A stretch of 64,000 nucleotides of DNA from Alphaproteobacteria bacterium SO-S41 (GCA_019670725.1 AP024629.1:496001-560000), one strand, 5' to 3'; counted from the stretch's first letter, positions 7,592 to 16,988 are shown. Program-made: numbers and translations. Notes: generated from the letters alone by a model not told the origin.

Positions 7592-9352
7592 TTGGCGCGT
7601 GGGGATGACGTTACGTCCGCGGAGGCGCGGAGCGCGCTGACGCGCGTGCTGGAAAGTCCTGAGTTCGCGTCGGCAGCGCGGCTGAGCGACTTCCTGCGCC
7701 ATGTCGTTACGGAAACGGTGGAGGGTCGCGGCGCCGCGATCAAGGGCTACGCGATCGCCGTCGATGTCTTCGGACGCCCCGCCGATTTCGACCAGGCGAC
7801 CGATCCGATCGTGCGGGTCGAGGCGAGCCGGCTGCGACGGGCACTGGCGCAGTACTATCAGGGTTCGGGCAGCGCCGATCCGCTGCTCATCGAATTGCCG
7901 CGCGGCGGTTACATGCCGGTCTTCCATCATCGGGGCAGCGCGGAGCCCCCGCCGCCCGTGCCGGCCGAATCCGATAGCGCGATGGAGGATACTTCCGCCG
8001 ACGAGCCGCCGCCCGCGCCCGTCGTACAGGTCGTGCCGGCCCCCGGCGTCGTGCCCTTCCGTATCATCATGCTCACGCTGGTGGGACTTGCGCTGGCGGC
8101 GCTCGCCTATCTCGTCTGGGACGCCGCGATGCGGCCGCGCGCGACACCGGCCGCCCCCACCCAGACCGCGACCGGCGCGGCGCCGCCACGGCCGGTCATC
8201 GCGGTCGCGGCGCTCGACAATCTCGGCGGGTCCGACGAGGACGCGATCTTCGCGCGCGGGCTCTCGGCCGAACTCGTCGCCGAGTTGGCGCGGTTCCGCG
8301 ACTTCGTCGTCTACGCGCTGGAGCCGGGCGCGCCGCAGCCGGCCACCGGCTATGTCCTCGCCGGCAATCTGCGCCATGCCGGACCCGATGTCCGCGTCAC
8401 CATGCAGTTGCTGGACGCCGCGACCCGCCAGACCGTGTGGTCGGAAACCTATGACCGGCGCTTCGACCTGGAATCCATGCTGGCGATCCAGGACGAGATC
8501 GCGCGCGATGTGGCGGTCGCGGTCGCGCAGCCCTATGGCGCGATCTACGAGCGCGAGATCGTCACGGCGAGCAACCAGCCCAAGACCATGGAGGGCTATA
8601 CCTGCGTGCTGCGCGCCTATGAGTATTGGCGGACGCTCGCGCCCGCCGATCATCTGGCCGTGCGCGACTGCCTGGAACGGACCATCGCATCCGATCCCGG
8701 CTATGCCGCCGCGTGGCAGGCGCTGACCTATCTCTATCTCGACGAGTACCGCTACAACTTCAACATCCGCCGCGGCGACCGCGACCCGCGCGAGCGCGCC
8801 TTCGAGGCGGCGCAGCGCGCGGTGTCGCTCGCGCCCACCGACGCGCTCTCCTACCAGGCGCTCTATGCCGTCGATTACTATCGCGGCGACATGGAGGGCT
8901 TCAAACGCGCCGGCGCCGAGGCGCTGCGGCTCAATCCGAACAACCCCGACATCGCCGCCGATTACGGCGCCAAGCTGGCGATTGCGGGGTCATGGGACGA
9001 GGGCCTGCCGCTGGTCCGCCGCGCCATGGATCTGAACCCCGCCCACCCCGGCTGGTACTACACGCCGCTGGTGCTCGACGCCTATCGCCGGGGCGACTAC
9101 AGCGCGGCGCTCGCCAATGTCGAGCGCATGAACATGCCCGGACACTACCGGGTGTGGGTCTATTTCGCGATGACCTACGGCCAGATGGGCGACCGGATGA
9201 AGGCGCGGGGCGCGCTGGAGACCTTGGCGACGCTCGATCCCGATTTCGGGCTCAACGCCCGCGAGGATATGGCCAAATGGGGCTATGCGCCGAGCCTCAT
9301 CGAGGCCTGCATCGACGGCCTGCGCAAAGCCGGGCTCGTGCTGGACGACTAG
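7592..9352 (+). CDS. Membrane-anchored winged-helix-like / TPR protein
   Basis: 586 residues from the chosen start. Residues about 10-100 form the conserved N-terminal module seen in CadC/adenylate-cyclase-like regulators: RLSDFLRHVVTETVEGRG, then IKGYAIAVDVFGR and DPIVRVEASRLRRALAQYY. A Pro-rich linker leads to one transmembrane segment (IIMLTLVGLALAALAYLVW). A TolB/FlgO-like domain follows (PVIAVAALDNLGGSDEDAIF), then C-terminal TPR repeats. It is probably a signalling or scaffold protein at the inner membrane. TTG 7592 with GGGGAC upstream places the module at the usual distance from the N-terminus; GTG 7418 would add 58 residues unlike the family. Confidence 0.75.
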   Translation: MARGDDVTSAEARSALTRVLESPEFASAARLSDFLRHVVTETVEGRGAAIKGYAIAVDVFGRPADFDQATDPIVRVEASRLRRALAQYYQGSGSADPLLIELPRGGYMPVFHHRGSAEPPPPVPAESDSAMEDTSADEPPPAPVVQVVPAPGVVPFRIIMLTLVGLALAALAYLVWDAAMRPRATPAAPTQTATGAAPPRPVIAVAALDNLGGSDEDAIFARGLSAELVAELARFRDFVVYALEPGAPQPATGYVLAGNLRHAGPDVRVTMQLLDAATRQTVWSETYDRRFDLESMLAIQDEIARDVAVAVAQPYGAIYEREIVTASNQPKTMEGYTCVLRAYEYWRTLAPADHLAVRDCLERTIASDPGYAAAWQALTYLYLDEYRYNFNIRRGDRDPRERAFEAAQRAVSLAPTDALSYQALYAVDYYRGDMEGFKRAGAEALRLNPNNPDIAADYGAKLAIAGSWDEGLPLVRRAMDLNPAHPGWYYTPLVLDAYRRGDYSAALANVERMNMPGHYRVWVYFAMTYGQMGDRMKARGALETLATLDPDFGLNAREDMAKWGYAPSLIEACIDGLRKAGLVLDD

Positions 9353-9359
9353 GATATAT

Positions 9360-9373
9360 TACCCGGGTATAAT
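9360..9373 (+). promoter_or_regulatory. Palindromic operator TACCCGGGTA overlapping a consensus -10
   Basis: The perfect 10-bp palindrome TACCCGGGTA (9360-9369) overlaps TATAAT (9368-9373), a full -10 consensus. It lies 54 bases before the DUF2239 start. No good -35 is visible at 16-18 bases, consistent with an activator-dependent or repressed promoter. The regulator is unknown. Confidence 0.4.
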
Positions 9374-9427
9374 TGACGCGGCGTGCGGCCTTGGCTATGG
9401 GCTGTCCGTCGCCGCTGCAGTCCATCC

Positions 9428-10000
9428 ATGACCCACACCCCGCTTCCCCCCTTTGTCGCCTTCGTTGCCGGCCGTAAAATCGCGGCCGGCAGCCTGCGAG
9501 CGGCTGTATTGGCGGCAAAGCACGCGGCCGATGAGGGCGGCACGCCCCTTGTCTGCGACACGTCCACCGGGCGGACGGTCGAGCTCGATCTCCGTGGAAC
9601 GCCGGACGACGTTCTGGCGCGGCTTCAGCCGGCTGATCCCATGGCGACCGAACCCGCCGCGCCGCGCCCGCGCGGCCGGCCCCGGCTCGGTGTCGTAGCG
9701 CGTGAAATCACGCTGCTGCCGCGGCATTGGGACTGGCTGCAAACACAACCCGGTGGCGCCTCGGTCGCGTTGCGCAAGCTGGTCGAGACGGCGCAGCGCG
9801 CCGCGGCCGAGCCCGACCGGCGCCGGCGGGCCCGCGAGGCGATCTATCGCTTCATCACCACCATGGCAGGCGATGCGCCCGGCTACGAGGCCGCGACGCG
9901 CGCGCTGTTCGCGGGCGACCGCGCCGCTCTGAAGACAGCGATGGCGGCATGGCCGGCCGACATCGCGCGCCGCGCATGGGCCATGGCAGAGGAGACGTGA
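9428..10000 (+). CDS. DUF2239 family protein
   Basis: 190 residues. It starts MTHTPLPPFVAFVAGRKIAA and includes the features I associate with DUF2239: a GRTVELDLRGTPDDVLARL block, a GRPRLGVVAREITLLPRHWD block and a C-terminal helical region with ALFAGDRAALKTAMAAWP. The biochemical role is unknown. The conserved RPRLGVVAREITLLPRHWDW resembles a short DNA-binding motif. A GIY-YIG nuclease gene starts six bases downstream, so the pair likely forms an operon. Confidence 0.8.
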   Translation: MTHTPLPPFVAFVAGRKIAAGSLRAAVLAAKHAADEGGTPLVCDTSTGRTVELDLRGTPDDVLARLQPADPMATEPAAPRPRGRPRLGVVAREITLLPRHWDWLQTQPGGASVALRKLVETAQRAAAEPDRRRRAREAIYRFITTMAGDAPGYEAATRALFAGDRAALKTAMAAWPADIARRAWAMAEET

Positions 10001-10005
10001 GGCCT

Positions 10006-10350
10006 ATGGACCGCACCCGCCGCAAGGAACTCCTCGACGCGCACAAGGAAAAGAAGACCCCGATCGGCGTCTTCGCCGTGCGCTGCCGTCCGACGGGCGA
10101 GGCCTGGGTCTCGCCGTCGCGCAATCTCGCGATGCAGAAGAACGGGCTCTGGTTCAGCCTGCGCCTCGGCTCCTACCCCAATCCAGCGCTGCAGGCGGCG
10201 TGGAAGGCACATGGCGAGGATGCGTTCGACTACGAGATCCTGGAGACGCTGGGCGATGAAGACCTGACACCCTATCTGCTGAACGCCGCGCTGAAGGACC
10301 GGGCGTCGCACTGGCGCGCCGCGCTGAACGCCAAGGCGGTCAGCGGCTGA
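10006..10350 (+). CDS. GIY-YIG nuclease family protein
   Basis: 114 residues. TPIGVFAVRCRPTGEAWVSP stands in for the GIY-YIG strand, followed by LWFSLRLGSYPNPALQAAWK and GEDAFDYEILETL, the usual end of small single-domain members. The GIY and YIG tripeptides are degenerate (GVF and AWV), so nuclease activity is uncertain. It is coupled to the DUF2239 gene, five bases after its stop. Confidence 0.7.
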   Translation: MDRTRRKELLDAHKEKKTPIGVFAVRCRPTGEAWVSPSRNLAMQKNGLWFSLRLGSYPNPALQAAWKAHGEDAFDYEILETLGDEDLTPYLLNAALKDRASHWRAALNAKAVSG

Positions 10351-10413
10351 CAGCGCTCTCGCCGCCGCGCCCGGGGTGAGGCTATAACGCTCCCAAGCAA
10401 CGCGGGAGAGAAC

Positions 10414-11202
10414 ATGTCACGTCTCAAGGGCAAGTCGGCCGTCATCACCGGCGCGGGCAGCGGCATCGGCCGCGCCAGCGCGCTGCTCTTCGCGCGCGAA
10501 GGCGCGTCGCTCGTCATCGCCGACAAGACCGACGGTGCGCACGAGACGGCCGAGCTGATCACCAAGGCCGGCGGCAAGGTGATCGCGCTCACCGGCGATG
10601 CCGGCGAGGAAAGCTTCGTCGAAAGCCTGATCGCCCGCGCGGTGAAGGATCATGGCGGCCTCGATGTCTGCTGGGCGAATGCGGGGATCACTGGCGGCAT
10701 GGTGCCGCTGGCCGATCTCACCGGCGCGGACTGGGCCGAGGTGCTGCGGGTCAACCTCATCGGACCGTTCCTCGCGATCAAGCACGCGTCCAAGGTGATG
10801 ATTCCTAACGGCAAGGGCTCGATCATCTGCACCGCCTCCGTCGCCGGCATCCGCTCGGGCGCGGGTCCGATGCCCTACTCGGCGTCGAAGGCGGGCGTCA
10901 TCAACCTGGTGCAGACGGCGGCGAACGAGTTCTACGGCACGGGTGTGCGCGTCAATGCGATTTGTCCCGGCCTCATCGAGACCGGCATGACGAAGCCGAT
11001 CTTCGACAATGCCCGTGCGCGCGGCAACGACGCCAAGATCGGCCAGCTCAATCCCATGGCGCGCTATGGCGTGCCGGACGAGATCGCGCATGCCGCGCTG
11101 TTCCTCGCGTCTGACGATGCGTCCTATGTCAACGGCCAGGCGATCGCGGTGGATGGCGGGCTCTCGACCTCGCATCCCGTCACCGGGCGCAACAAGCGTT
11201 GA
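10414..11202 (+). CDS. Short-chain dehydrogenase/reductase (SDR)
   Basis: 262 residues. The Rossmann glycine motif [20 protein letters not shown] is near the N-terminus, with NAG in WANAGITGG, the catalytic Ser in CTASVAG and the YxxxK in PYSASKAGV. It ends in the common [16 protein letters not shown]. It is an NAD(P)-dependent oxidoreductase of classical type whose substrate cannot be inferred. A kinase-like gene overlaps its stop by four bases. Confidence 0.9.
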   Translation: MSRLKGKSAVITGAGSGIGRASALLFAREGASLVIADKTDGAHETAELITKAGGKVIALTGDAGEESFVESLIARAVKDHGGLDVCWANAGITGGMVPLADLTGADWAEVLRVNLIGPFLAIKHASKVMIPNGKGSIICTASVAGIRSGAGPMPYSASKAGVINLVQTAANEFYGTGVRVNAICPGLIETGMTKPIFDNARARGNDAKIGQLNPMARYGVPDEIAHAALFLASDDASYVNGQAIAVDGGLSTSHPVTGRNKR

Positions 11203-11855
11203 AGTGCGCCGGCCGGCCCCTGATCGTCGCGATCGCCGGAGGCTCCGCCTCCGGCAAGACGAGCTTCGCCGGCTATCTGCAAACGGCGCTGGCGGCGCAC
11301 GACACCGCCATCATCACCGAGGATTCCTATTACCTGCCGGCTGCGCTACGGCCGGCAGGCGACGTGACGACCTACAATTTCGATCGGCCGGAGACCAAGG
11401 ATTTCGCGCTGCTGATCGAGCATCTCACCTCAGCGCGTCGTGGCCACGGCTTTGACTGCCCGCGCTACGATTTCGCGAGTCATGACCGGATCGCCGAAAC
11501 CGTGCCGGTTGCAGCCACCGGCGTGTTGATTGTCGAGGGCCTGCACAATCTTGGCTTCGATGAATTGCGCGCGATCGCTGATATCACCGTCTTCGTGGAT
11601 GCCGGTTACGACGTGCGGCGGACGCGCCGGATCGCGCGCGATGTCGCGGAGCGCGGGCGCACGCTGGAAGATACCGCGCGCCAGTTCGATGCGGTGGTGG
11701 AGCCCATGCATGTCGCCCATGTCGAGCCGCAGCGCGCGGTCGCGCAGCGGGTGATCGTCAATGTCGGCGACAAGGCCGTCTTGAAGCAGGCAGCAGACGC
11801 GTTGGCCGCAGAGATCGAAGCGGCGCTGGCATCGCCGCGCGATTCAGCGCACTAA
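11199..11855 (+). CDS. Uridine kinase-like P-loop phosphotransferase
   Basis: 218 residues from a TTG start that overlaps the SDR stop (TTGA). The Walker [20 protein letters not shown] is N-terminal. ITEDSYYL and [18 protein letters not shown] correspond to the uridine kinase DSFY and NFDHP-type substrate motifs, then [11 protein letters not shown] and [13 protein letters not shown] (lid). It probably phosphorylates a nucleoside or similar small molecule with ATP. It is close to Udk, but the exact substrate is not proven. No ATG or GTG start exists ahead of the P-loop. Confidence 0.8.
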   Translation: MKCAGRPLIVAIAGGSASGKTSFAGYLQTALAAHDTAIITEDSYYLPAALRPAGDVTTYNFDRPETKDFALLIEHLTSARRGHGFDCPRYDFASHDRIAETVPVAATGVLIVEGLHNLGFDELRAIADITVFVDAGYDVRRTRRIARDVAERGRTLEDTARQFDAVVEPMHVAHVEPQRAVAQRVIVNVGDKAVLKQAADALAAEIEAALASPRDSAH

Positions 11856-11861
11856 ACCACC

Positions 11862-12074
11862 ATGAACGAACCTGTCTTCGATCGCGCAGCAATGACGCGC
11901 CTCGCCTCTGCGCTCAGCTTCATCAAGGGCGCCAGCGATCCGACCGTGCTGGCGCTGAAGGCGGCCGCCGCCAGCGGCTCCGCGAGCGACACGAAGAAGG
12001 CGCGCACGCTGTTCCTGAAGCTGAGGACGAGCGACCGGCAGGCGGCCTTGGCGATGCTCGACAGCGACGACTAG
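11862..12074 (+). CDS. Small hypothetical protein (70 aa)
   Basis: Starts MNEPVFDRAAMTRLASALSF and ends LRTSDRQAALAMLDSDD. A soluble, wholly helical, Ala-rich protein that begins six bases after the kinase stop, so probably the last gene of that operon. Its stop overlaps the convergent small membrane gene by four bases. No family recognised. Confidence 0.6.
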   Translation: MNEPVFDRAAMTRLASALSFIKGASDPTVLALKAAAASGSASDTKKARTLFLKLRTSDRQAALAMLDSDD

Positions 12075-12259
12075 GCGTCGGCGAGTGCTTCGTTGGCCTC
12101 TTCATGGCCGAGGATGATCCAGCTCAGCGACAGCGCCGAAATCGCGAGCGCGGCAAAGCCGATCCAGAACACGGTCTGCGAAGTTTCGTGAACCGCGACG
12201 GCGGCGCCGCCCGCCGCCATCGCGCCAATCCACAAGCCAATCACGGAAATGAAGGACAC
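12071..12259 (-). CDS. Small two-span membrane protein (62 aa)
   Basis: Two hydrophobic helices (VIGLWIGAMAAGGAAVAV and VFWIGFAALAISALSLSWII) with a short acidic C-tail (GHEEANEALADA). No known family. A strong EcfG-type promoter match lies directly upstream (12293-12317), so it is a candidate general-stress envelope protein. Confidence 0.65.
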   Translation of the reverse strand: MSFISVIGLWIGAMAAGGAAVAVHETSQTVFWIGFAALAISALSLSWIILGHEEANEALADA

Positions 12260-12292
12260 GAGGCCGCTCCTTGAAGGTCGTCACCGCCAATG

Positions 12293-12317
12293 AACGTGAC
12301 CGGCCGCGGGCGGTTCC
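12293..12317 (-). promoter_or_regulatory. EcfG-type general stress response promoter
   Basis: On the minus strand GGAAC (12317-12313), a 16-base spacer, then CGTT (12296-12293). This matches the alphaproteobacterial EcfG/sigma-EcfG consensus, GGAAC-N16/17-CGTT. The -10 ends 33 bases before the ATG of the two-span membrane protein. Confidence 0.6.
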
Positions 12318-12320
12318 GAC

Positions 12321-13322
12321 TCAGGCGGCGATTTCCTCGGTATCGATGCTGGCCTGCATGGCAGGGCTGTAGCGGGCGCCGCTGACCGTCCCGGGGTTGA
12401 CGAGATCGTCGACCGCCGCGACCGCTTCCGGCGACAGCGCGATGTCCCATGCCGCGAAGTCCTCTCTCAGGTGATCCAGCCTGGTCGTGCCGGGGATCGG
12501 CACGATATGCGGCGCCTTGGCGAGCAGCCAGGCGAGGCAGAGCTGGGCGGGCGTGCAGCCATGCGCTTGGCCCAGCGCGGTGAAGGCATCCAGCAGTTTC
12601 AAATTGGCGGTGAAGTGTTCGCCAAGGAAACGCGGCATGCCCAAGCGCATGTCGCCCTTGTCGAGCACGGCCATGTCGCGCACGCCGTTCGCGAGGAAGC
12701 CGCGCGCGACGGGCGAGAAGGCGACGAAGGCCGTGCCGAGTTCGGCGCAGGCGTCGAGCACCGCGACTTCGGGGTTGCGCGTCCAGGGCGAGTATTCGGT
12801 CTGCATCGCCGCGATGGGGTGAACGGCGTGCGCGCGGCGCAGGGTCGCGGCGGACATTTCCGAAAGGCCGATCGCGCGGATCTTGCCGGCGTCGATCAGG
12901 TCCTTCAGCGCGCCGACGCTTTCCTCGATCGGCACGGCGCGATCGATGCGGTGAAGGTAATAGAGGTCGATGACGTCGGTCTTGAGGCGCGTCAGGCTTT
13001 CATCGCAGGTTGCCTTGATCTTCGCGGGGCTGCCGTCGATGCCGCGCTTGCCGTCAGGCGTCGCGAACAGGCCGCATTTGCTGGCAAGCGTGAAGCGCTC
13101 TCGGTCGGACGACAGGAACTCGCCGACCAGACCCTCATTGTGGCCGAGGCCGTAGATCGAGGCGGTGTCGAAGAAGGTGCAGCCGAGATCGAGCGCGGCG
13201 CGGAGCAGATCGCCGGACGCGGCGCGCGGCGTCGCGGGGCCGTAGCCGTGGCTGAGGCCCATGCAGCCGAGCCCGATGGGCGAGACCTGGAAGGGGCCGA
13301 CGGCGCGGGTGGCTGATGTCAT
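12321..13322 (-). CDS. Aldo/keto reductase
   Basis: 333 residues starting MTSATRAVGPFQVSPIGLGC. The catalytic tetrad is visible: Asp and Tyr in FFDTASIYGLGHNEGLVG, Lys in FTLASKCGLF and His in DLYYLHRID. The C-terminal NADPH site is IVPIPGTTRLDHLREDFAAW. It belongs to the AKR13/YajO-like group that reduces aldehydes and ketones. The start at 13322 follows the family; the frame extends upstream to 13391 without family similarity. Divergent from the carboxylesterase gene. Confidence 0.9.
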   Translation of the reverse strand: MTSATRAVGPFQVSPIGLGCMGLSHGYGPATPRAASGDLLRAALDLGCTFFDTASIYGLGHNEGLVGEFLSSDRERFTLASKCGLFATPDGKRGIDGSPAKIKATCDESLTRLKTDVIDLYYLHRIDRAVPIEESVGALKDLIDAGKIRAIGLSEMSAATLRRAHAVHPIAAMQTEYSPWTRNPEVAVLDACAELGTAFVAFSPVARGFLANGVRDMAVLDKGDMRLGMPRFLGEHFTANLKLLDAFTALGQAHGCTPAQLCLAWLLAKAPHIVPIPGTTRLDHLREDFAAWDIALSPEAVAAVDDLVNPGTVSGARYSPAMQASIDTEEIAA

Positions 13323-13396
13323 GGGTATGTCCTGAATGATGTGCAGCGCTGTTATAACCGGCTTGCGGCGAGCGCGTCGCCGGGGAAGCATGCCGC

Positions 13397-14953
13397 ATGC
13401 GCCGTTTCATCCTTGCCCTGGGTCTGGTTTTGCTCTGCGGGCCGGTGGCTGCGCTGGAGAGCGCCGAGGTCACGTTGCCCGCGCAAGGCGCGCTGCAGGG
13501 CGTGCGGCACGGCGATATCGTCGTCTTCAAGAACATTCCCTATGCCGCGCCGCCCGTGGGCGCGCTGCGCTGGCGGCCGCCGCAGACGCCGCTGCGGTGG
13601 GAGGGCGTGCGCGAGGCTGCCGCCTTCGGCCCGGCCTGCATCCAGATGTGGAAGGGCGCGGCGCCGCATGGCGAGAGCGAGGACTGCCTGTCGCTGAACA
13701 TCTGGTCGCCAGTCGCCGCGGATGCCGCGCTAAAGCCGGTGATCGTGTGGATCCATGGCGGGGCGTTCAAGCTGGGCGCCGGCGGCACGGAACTGACCGA
13801 CGGCACGCCCTATGCGCAGCGCGGCATTGTCACGGTGACGCTGAACTACCGGCTCGGCTGGCTCGGTTTCTTCGTCCATCCCGCGCTGAAGCCCGTAGCT
13901 GGCGAGGCCGAGGGCAATTACGGGATCATGGACCAGATCGCCGCGCTGGAATGGGTGCGGGACAATATCGCGCGGTTCGGTGGGGACCCCCGGCGCGTCA
14001 CGATTGTCGGCGAATCCGCCGGGGCGATTTCGGTCGATCTTCTCATGATCTCGCCGAAGGCGCGGGGCTTGTTCGCAGGAGCCATCGCGCAGTCGGGTTT
14101 CGGGCGCAGCGAGATCGAACCGGTCCGCGGGCCGAACGCGCCGACGGGCGAAGCCGACGGCCGCGACTTCGCGGTGTCGCTTGGCATCAGCGGGGACGAC
14201 GCGGCAGCAGCATCCGCGTTACGGGCTTTGCCGGCCGAAATCTTCGCCCAGCCGTCACCCTATGTACTGGGTGCACCGACCCTGATGGTCGACGGCGTCA
14301 TCGTGCCCGAGCAGGTCGAGGCGGCTTTCGCGCGCGGGGCAGAGGCAGGCGTGCCCTACATCACCGGCGGGACGTCTTGGGAGGCAAGCCTGCTCTACGC
14401 GCTGACCTCGGCCCCGGCCTGGCTGGCGGGGCGGATCAAGGCGGCGGAGCCGGCGACGGTCGCGCTGTACGGGTTCGGCGCCAACCCCGCGCAGGCGGCG
14501 GCCGATTTCATCACCGATTTCTACGAGACCGAACCCGACCGCCATCTTGCACGGCTGCATGCGAAAGCGGGCCATCCCGCGTTTGTCTATCGCTTCTCCT
14601 ATCTGCCCAAGGCGCAGCGCGGGACGCTGCCGGGCGTGATGCACGGGCTCGATGTGCTCTACGCCTTCGGCACTTTGCCGAAGACCGCGTTCACGCTGTT
14701 CGGCGTGCCGGTCCCCGCCGAGACGCCGCCGGACCGCAAGATCAGCAATGCGATGATCGCCTATTGGGCGGCGTTCGCGATCCATGGCGCGCCGGGCGCG
14801 GCGGGCGGGCCGCACTGGCCGGCGGTGACGGGGGGCCACGATCCCGTGCTGGACTTCGGCGATGACGGTCCGCTAGTCCATCCCGCTTTCGCGGCCGAGC
14901 GACTGGACGCGGTGGAACGCTTGCACGGGATCAAGGGCTGGGTGCCATGGTAG
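13397..14953 (+). CDS. Carboxylesterase type B, secreted
   Basis: 518 residues. The signal peptide MRRFILALGLVLLCGPVAAL leads to type-B esterase blocks: oxyanion hole in VIVWIHGGAFKLGAG, EDCLSLNIWSP, GNYGIMDQIAALEWVRDNIA, and nucleophile Ser in VTIVGESAGAISVDLL. The catalytic His is probably in GVMHGLDVLYAF. It hydrolyses carboxylic esters in the periplasm or outside the cell. Its stop overlaps the HAD gene start by seven bases, so they may be coupled. Confidence 0.9.
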   Translation: MRRFILALGLVLLCGPVAALESAEVTLPAQGALQGVRHGDIVVFKNIPYAAPPVGALRWRPPQTPLRWEGVREAAAFGPACIQMWKGAAPHGESEDCLSLNIWSPVAADAALKPVIVWIHGGAFKLGAGGTELTDGTPYAQRGIVTVTLNYRLGWLGFFVHPALKPVAGEAEGNYGIMDQIAALEWVRDNIARFGGDPRRVTIVGESAGAISVDLLMISPKARGLFAGAIAQSGFGRSEIEPVRGPNAPTGEADGRDFAVSLGISGDDAAAASALRALPAEIFAQPSPYVLGAPTLMVDGVIVPEQVEAAFARGAEAGVPYITGGTSWEASLLYALTSAPAWLAGRIKAAEPATVALYGFGANPAQAAADFITDFYETEPDRHLARLHAKAGHPAFVYRFSYLPKAQRGTLPGVMHGLDVLYAFGTLPKTAFTLFGVPVPAETPPDRKISNAMIAYWAAFAIHGAPGAAGGPHWPAVTGGHDPVLDFGDDGPLVHPAFAAERLDAVERLHGIKGWVPW

Positions 14954-15645
14954 GGCTGACGACGATCGGCTTCGATGCCGACGACACGTTGTGGCAGAAC
15001 GAACAGTTCTTTCGCCTGACCGAGCAGCGCTTCGCGGATCTGCTGGGCCAGCATACCGACGCCGGCGATATTCCCGCCAGGCTGCTGGAGGCCGAGAAGC
15101 GCAACCTCGCGGCCTATGGCTATGGCATCAAGGGCTTCACGCTCTCGATGATCGAGACGGCGCTGGAGATGACCGGCGGCGCGACGCCCGGCCCTGTCGT
15201 CAAGCAGATCCTCGACTGGGGCCGCGACATGCTGAGCCATCCCGTCGAAACGCTGCCGCATGTCCGCGAAACGCTGGAGGCGCTGGCAGGCGACTACCGC
15301 CTCGTGATGATCACCAAGGGCGATCTCTTCGACCAGGAGAGGAAGCTCGCGGCGTCGGGCCTCGGCGATCTTTTCAACGCGATCGAGATCGTCAGCGAGA
15401 AGAGCGAGACGACCTATGCCCGCATCTTCGCGCGGCACGGCGATGGGCCGGACCGCGCGATGATGGTGGGCAATTCCGTGAAGTCGGACATCATTCCCGC
15501 AATTGCCGCGGGCAGCTGGGGCGTGCTGGTGCCGCACGACCTCACCTGGGCGCATGAACATGCGGAAGAGCCGGCAGCGGCGCCGCGCTTCCGCAAGATC
15601 GCCGATCTCTCCGGGTTGCTCCCGTTGATCGGCGACCTCCGCTGA
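14947..15645 (+). CDS. HAD family hydrolase
   Basis: 232 residues. The catalytic DxD is in TIGFDADDTLWQNEQFF near the N-terminus, with motif II Thr/Lys in YRLVMITKGDLFDQERKL and motif IV in RAMMVGNSVKSDIIPAIAAG. The helical cap lies between. This is a subfamily I phosphatase-like protein of unknown substrate. It overlaps the end of the esterase gene and faces the thiolase gene tail-to-tail, with four bases between stops. Confidence 0.88.
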   Translation: MVGLTTIGFDADDTLWQNEQFFRLTEQRFADLLGQHTDAGDIPARLLEAEKRNLAAYGYGIKGFTLSMIETALEMTGGATPGPVVKQILDWGRDMLSHPVETLPHVRETLEALAGDYRLVMITKGDLFDQERKLAASGLGDLFNAIEIVSEKSETTYARIFARHGDGPDRAMMVGNSVKSDIIPAIAAGSWGVLVPHDLTWAHEHAEEPAAAPRFRKIADLSGLLPLIGDLR

Positions 15646-15649
15646 AGCG

Positions 15650-16891
15650 CTAGACGCGCTCGATGATGATGGCGGGGGCCATGCCGCCGCCGGCGCACAT
15701 GGTGATGAGGCCGCGCTTCAGGTCGCGGCGCTCCAGCTCGTCGAGCACCGTGCCGATCAGCATCGCACCGGTCGCACCGATCGGGTGACCGAGCGCCATC
15801 GCGCCGCCGTTCACGTTGACCTTCTCGCGGTCGAGCTTGAGGTCGCGGATGAACTTCTCGGCGACGACGGCGAAGGCCTCGTTGATCTCGAAGAGGTCGA
15901 TGTCGTCGATGGTGAGGCCGGCCTTTTCCAACACCTTGCGGGCGGCGGGGACCGGGGCGTTCAGCATCAGCGTCGGGCTGTCGCCCATATTCGCCATCGC
16001 GACGATGCGCGCACGGGGCTTCCAGCCCTTCTTGTCGGCATAGGACTTCGAGGCGAGCAGCAGCGCGCCCGAGCCGTCGACGACGCCCGAGGAGTTGCCG
16101 GCATGGTGGACATGCTTGATGTCGAGGCCGGGATGAACCTGCTGGATCAGGCTGCGATAGGTCGCGCCCGACGCGTCGACGGGCACGTCGGCGAGCGCCT
16201 CGAACGAGGGCTTCAGCGCCGCGAGACCCTCCCGCGTCGTCTGCGGGCGGGGGAATTCTTCCTTGTCGAGGGCGAGCGTGCCGTCTTCGCGATAGACGGG
16301 CACGACCGACTTGTTGAAGCGGCCTTCCTTGATCGCGACATCGGCCCGCTGCTGGCTGACGTAAGCCAGTTCATCCAGCGCCTCGCGCGGGATGCCTTCA
16401 AGGCTGGCGATCGCGTCGGCGCAGACGCCCTGGTTCGACTGCGGGTGCGTCTTGCGCAGGCGCGTGTTGCCGTTGTCCATCGTGGGGAGCGTGTTGTCGT
16501 CGGCCGCGCGGCGGTTCGGCATCGACATCATCTCGGTGCCGCCGCCGATGACGAGGTCTTCCATGCCCGACATGATCGAGGCGGCGGCGAGGTTCACGGC
16601 AGTGATGCCCGAGCCGCAGAAGCGGTCGAGCGTCACGCCCGACGAGCGCACGTTATAGCCGGCGTCGAGCGCCGACATGCGGCCGAGATCGCCGCCCTGC
16701 GGGCCGCGCTGCGAGGAGGTGCCCCAGATGATGTCGTCGACTTCTGCGGTGTTGAGATCGTTGCGCTTGGCGAGGGCCTTCAGGACCGTCGAGCCGAGCT
16801 GCTGCGGGTGGATGAGGCTAAGCGCGCCCTTGCCGTATTTGCCGATGCCGCGGGGCGTGCGGACGGCGTCGATGATATAGGCCTCGGTCAT
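15650..16891 (-). CDS. Acetyl-CoA C-acetyltransferase (thiolase)
   Basis: 413 residues. It begins MTEAYIIDAVRTPRGIGKYG. The acyl-binding Cys is in VTLDRFCGSGITAVNLAAAS, NEAF in LFEINEAFAVVAEKFI, the His in GGAMALGHPIGATGAML and the second Cys in LITMCAGGGMAPAIII. It condenses or cleaves acetoacetyl-/3-ketoacyl-CoA. Substrate length is not decidable from the sequence, and no other fatty-acid or PHB gene is adjacent, so no gene symbol is given. Confidence 0.93.
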   Translation of the reverse strand: MTEAYIIDAVRTPRGIGKYGKGALSLIHPQQLGSTVLKALAKRNDLNTAEVDDIIWGTSSQRGPQGGDLGRMSALDAGYNVRSSGVTLDRFCGSGITAVNLAAASIMSGMEDLVIGGGTEMMSMPNRRAADDNTLPTMDNGNTRLRKTHPQSNQGVCADAIASLEGIPREALDELAYVSQQRADVAIKEGRFNKSVVPVYREDGTLALDKEEFPRPQTTREGLAALKPSFEALADVPVDASGATYRSLIQQVHPGLDIKHVHHAGNSSGVVDGSGALLLASKSYADKKGWKPRARIVAMANMGDSPTLMLNAPVPAARKVLEKAGLTIDDIDLFEINEAFAVVAEKFIRDLKLDREKVNVNGGAMALGHPIGATGAMLIGTVLDELERRDLKRGLITMCAGGGMAPAIIIERV

Positions 16892-16988
16892 GGCGCATCT
16901 CCTGGAGCGTGGTGTTTTATGACACCGGCCTAGCGCATTTCCGCGGCGGAGTCTTTCCGCGGATCGCGCGGCGCTTTACGCTGGCGTC

